Source: Melghirimyces thermohalophilus
GTDB lineage: Bacteria; Bacillota; Bacilli; Thermoactinomycetales; DSM-45169
Direction: 5' to 3'
Length of the DNA stretch: 39,406 bases
Assembly (NCBI RefSeq): GCF_900102685.1
Contig: NZ_FMZA01000024.1
Coordinates: 1-39,406 of the forward strand
Below the pieces are notes generated by a model. It was given only the letters and a program-made list of their open reading frames with translations. It was not told the DNA's origin and did no database searches. Made by a program: the position numbers and the translations under genes. Positions 39,194 through 39,406 of the stretch are shown here, piece by piece. The first letter of the stretch is position 1; each line of letters begins with the position of its first letter.

Positions 39194-39406
39194 TTTATGG
39201 AGAGTTTGATCCTGGCTCAGGACGAACGCTGGCGGCGTGCCTAATACATGCAAGTCGTGCGGAGGAAGCCGACGGATCCCTTCGGGGTGAAGACGGTGGA
39301 ATCAGCGGCGGACGGGTGAGTAACACGTGGGCAACCTGCCTGCAAGACCGGGATAACTCCGGGAAACCGGGGCTAATACCGGATAGGACTTTTCATCGCC
39401 TGATGG
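39194..39406 (+). rRNA. 16S ribosomal RNA, 5' part (cut by window edge)
   Basis: AGAGTTTGATCCTGGCTCAG (39201-39220) is the universal 16S 5' sequence (Escherichia coli position 8 onward), so the mature end is near 39194. GACGAACGCTGGCGGCGTGC and GTGAGTAACACGTGGG follow. It starts an rRNA operon co-directional with replication. The remaining gene lies beyond the window. Confidence 0.98.

Overview
The window is the chromosomal replication-origin region of a spore-forming Firmicute, probably a member of the Bacillales such as the Thermoactinomycetaceae. Three things point there: the gene order closely follows the Bacillus origin region, sporulation-associated genes are present (SpoIIIJ-type YidC, BofA, a PAS histidine kinase of sporulation-kinase type), and the DNA is moderately GC-rich with many TTG and GTG starts. 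The family-level placement is inference; the first ~213 bases of 16S rRNA at the right end would settle it.

Layout. Left arm, minus strand: rpmH, rnpA, yidD, yidC, khpB/jag, mnmE, mnmG, rsmG. It stops at the 3' end of a DDE transposase (1-237), at the point where noc/parA/parB would be expected by comparison with Bacillus. Origin: a bipartite oriC, with one DnaA-box cluster upstream of dnaA (7062-7460) and a second downstream (8834-8967) that carries DnaA-trio-like triplets and an AT-rich unwinding element. Right arm, mostly plus strand: dnaA, dnaN, yaaA, recF, remB, gyrB, gyrA, then yaaC (minus), guaB, dacA, pdxS, pdxT, serS under a serine T-box, and tRNA-Ser(UGA).

From 24 kb to 32.5 kb lies a more variable accessory segment. 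It holds a YhgE/Pip membrane protein with a TetR-type operator, a 94-residue unknown protein, asparagine synthase, a small unlisted membrane peptide gene under a LexA-type SOS box, tRNA-Arg(CCU), a TetR regulator, and a Zur-box-controlled zinc uptake operon (znuC-znuB-zur) that runs into tadA. The conserved order then resumes: tRNA-Ser(CGA), SRP RNA, an inserted orphan histidine kinase, dnaX, ebfC, recR, a CPBP intramembrane protease, bofA and an rRNA operon with tandem promoters.

The genes serve replication initiation and elongation (dnaA, dnaN, dnaX, recF, recR, gyrase), translation and tRNA/rRNA modification (rpmH, mnmEG, rsmG, tadA, serS, tRNAs, 16S), protein export and membrane insertion (SRP RNA, yidC, yidD, khpB), cofactor, purine and wall metabolism (pdxST, guaB, dacA) and metal homeostasis. 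Nearly every gene is co-directional with replication; yaaC is the exception. The most novel-looking element is the SOS-box small-peptide unit at 28759-29002.
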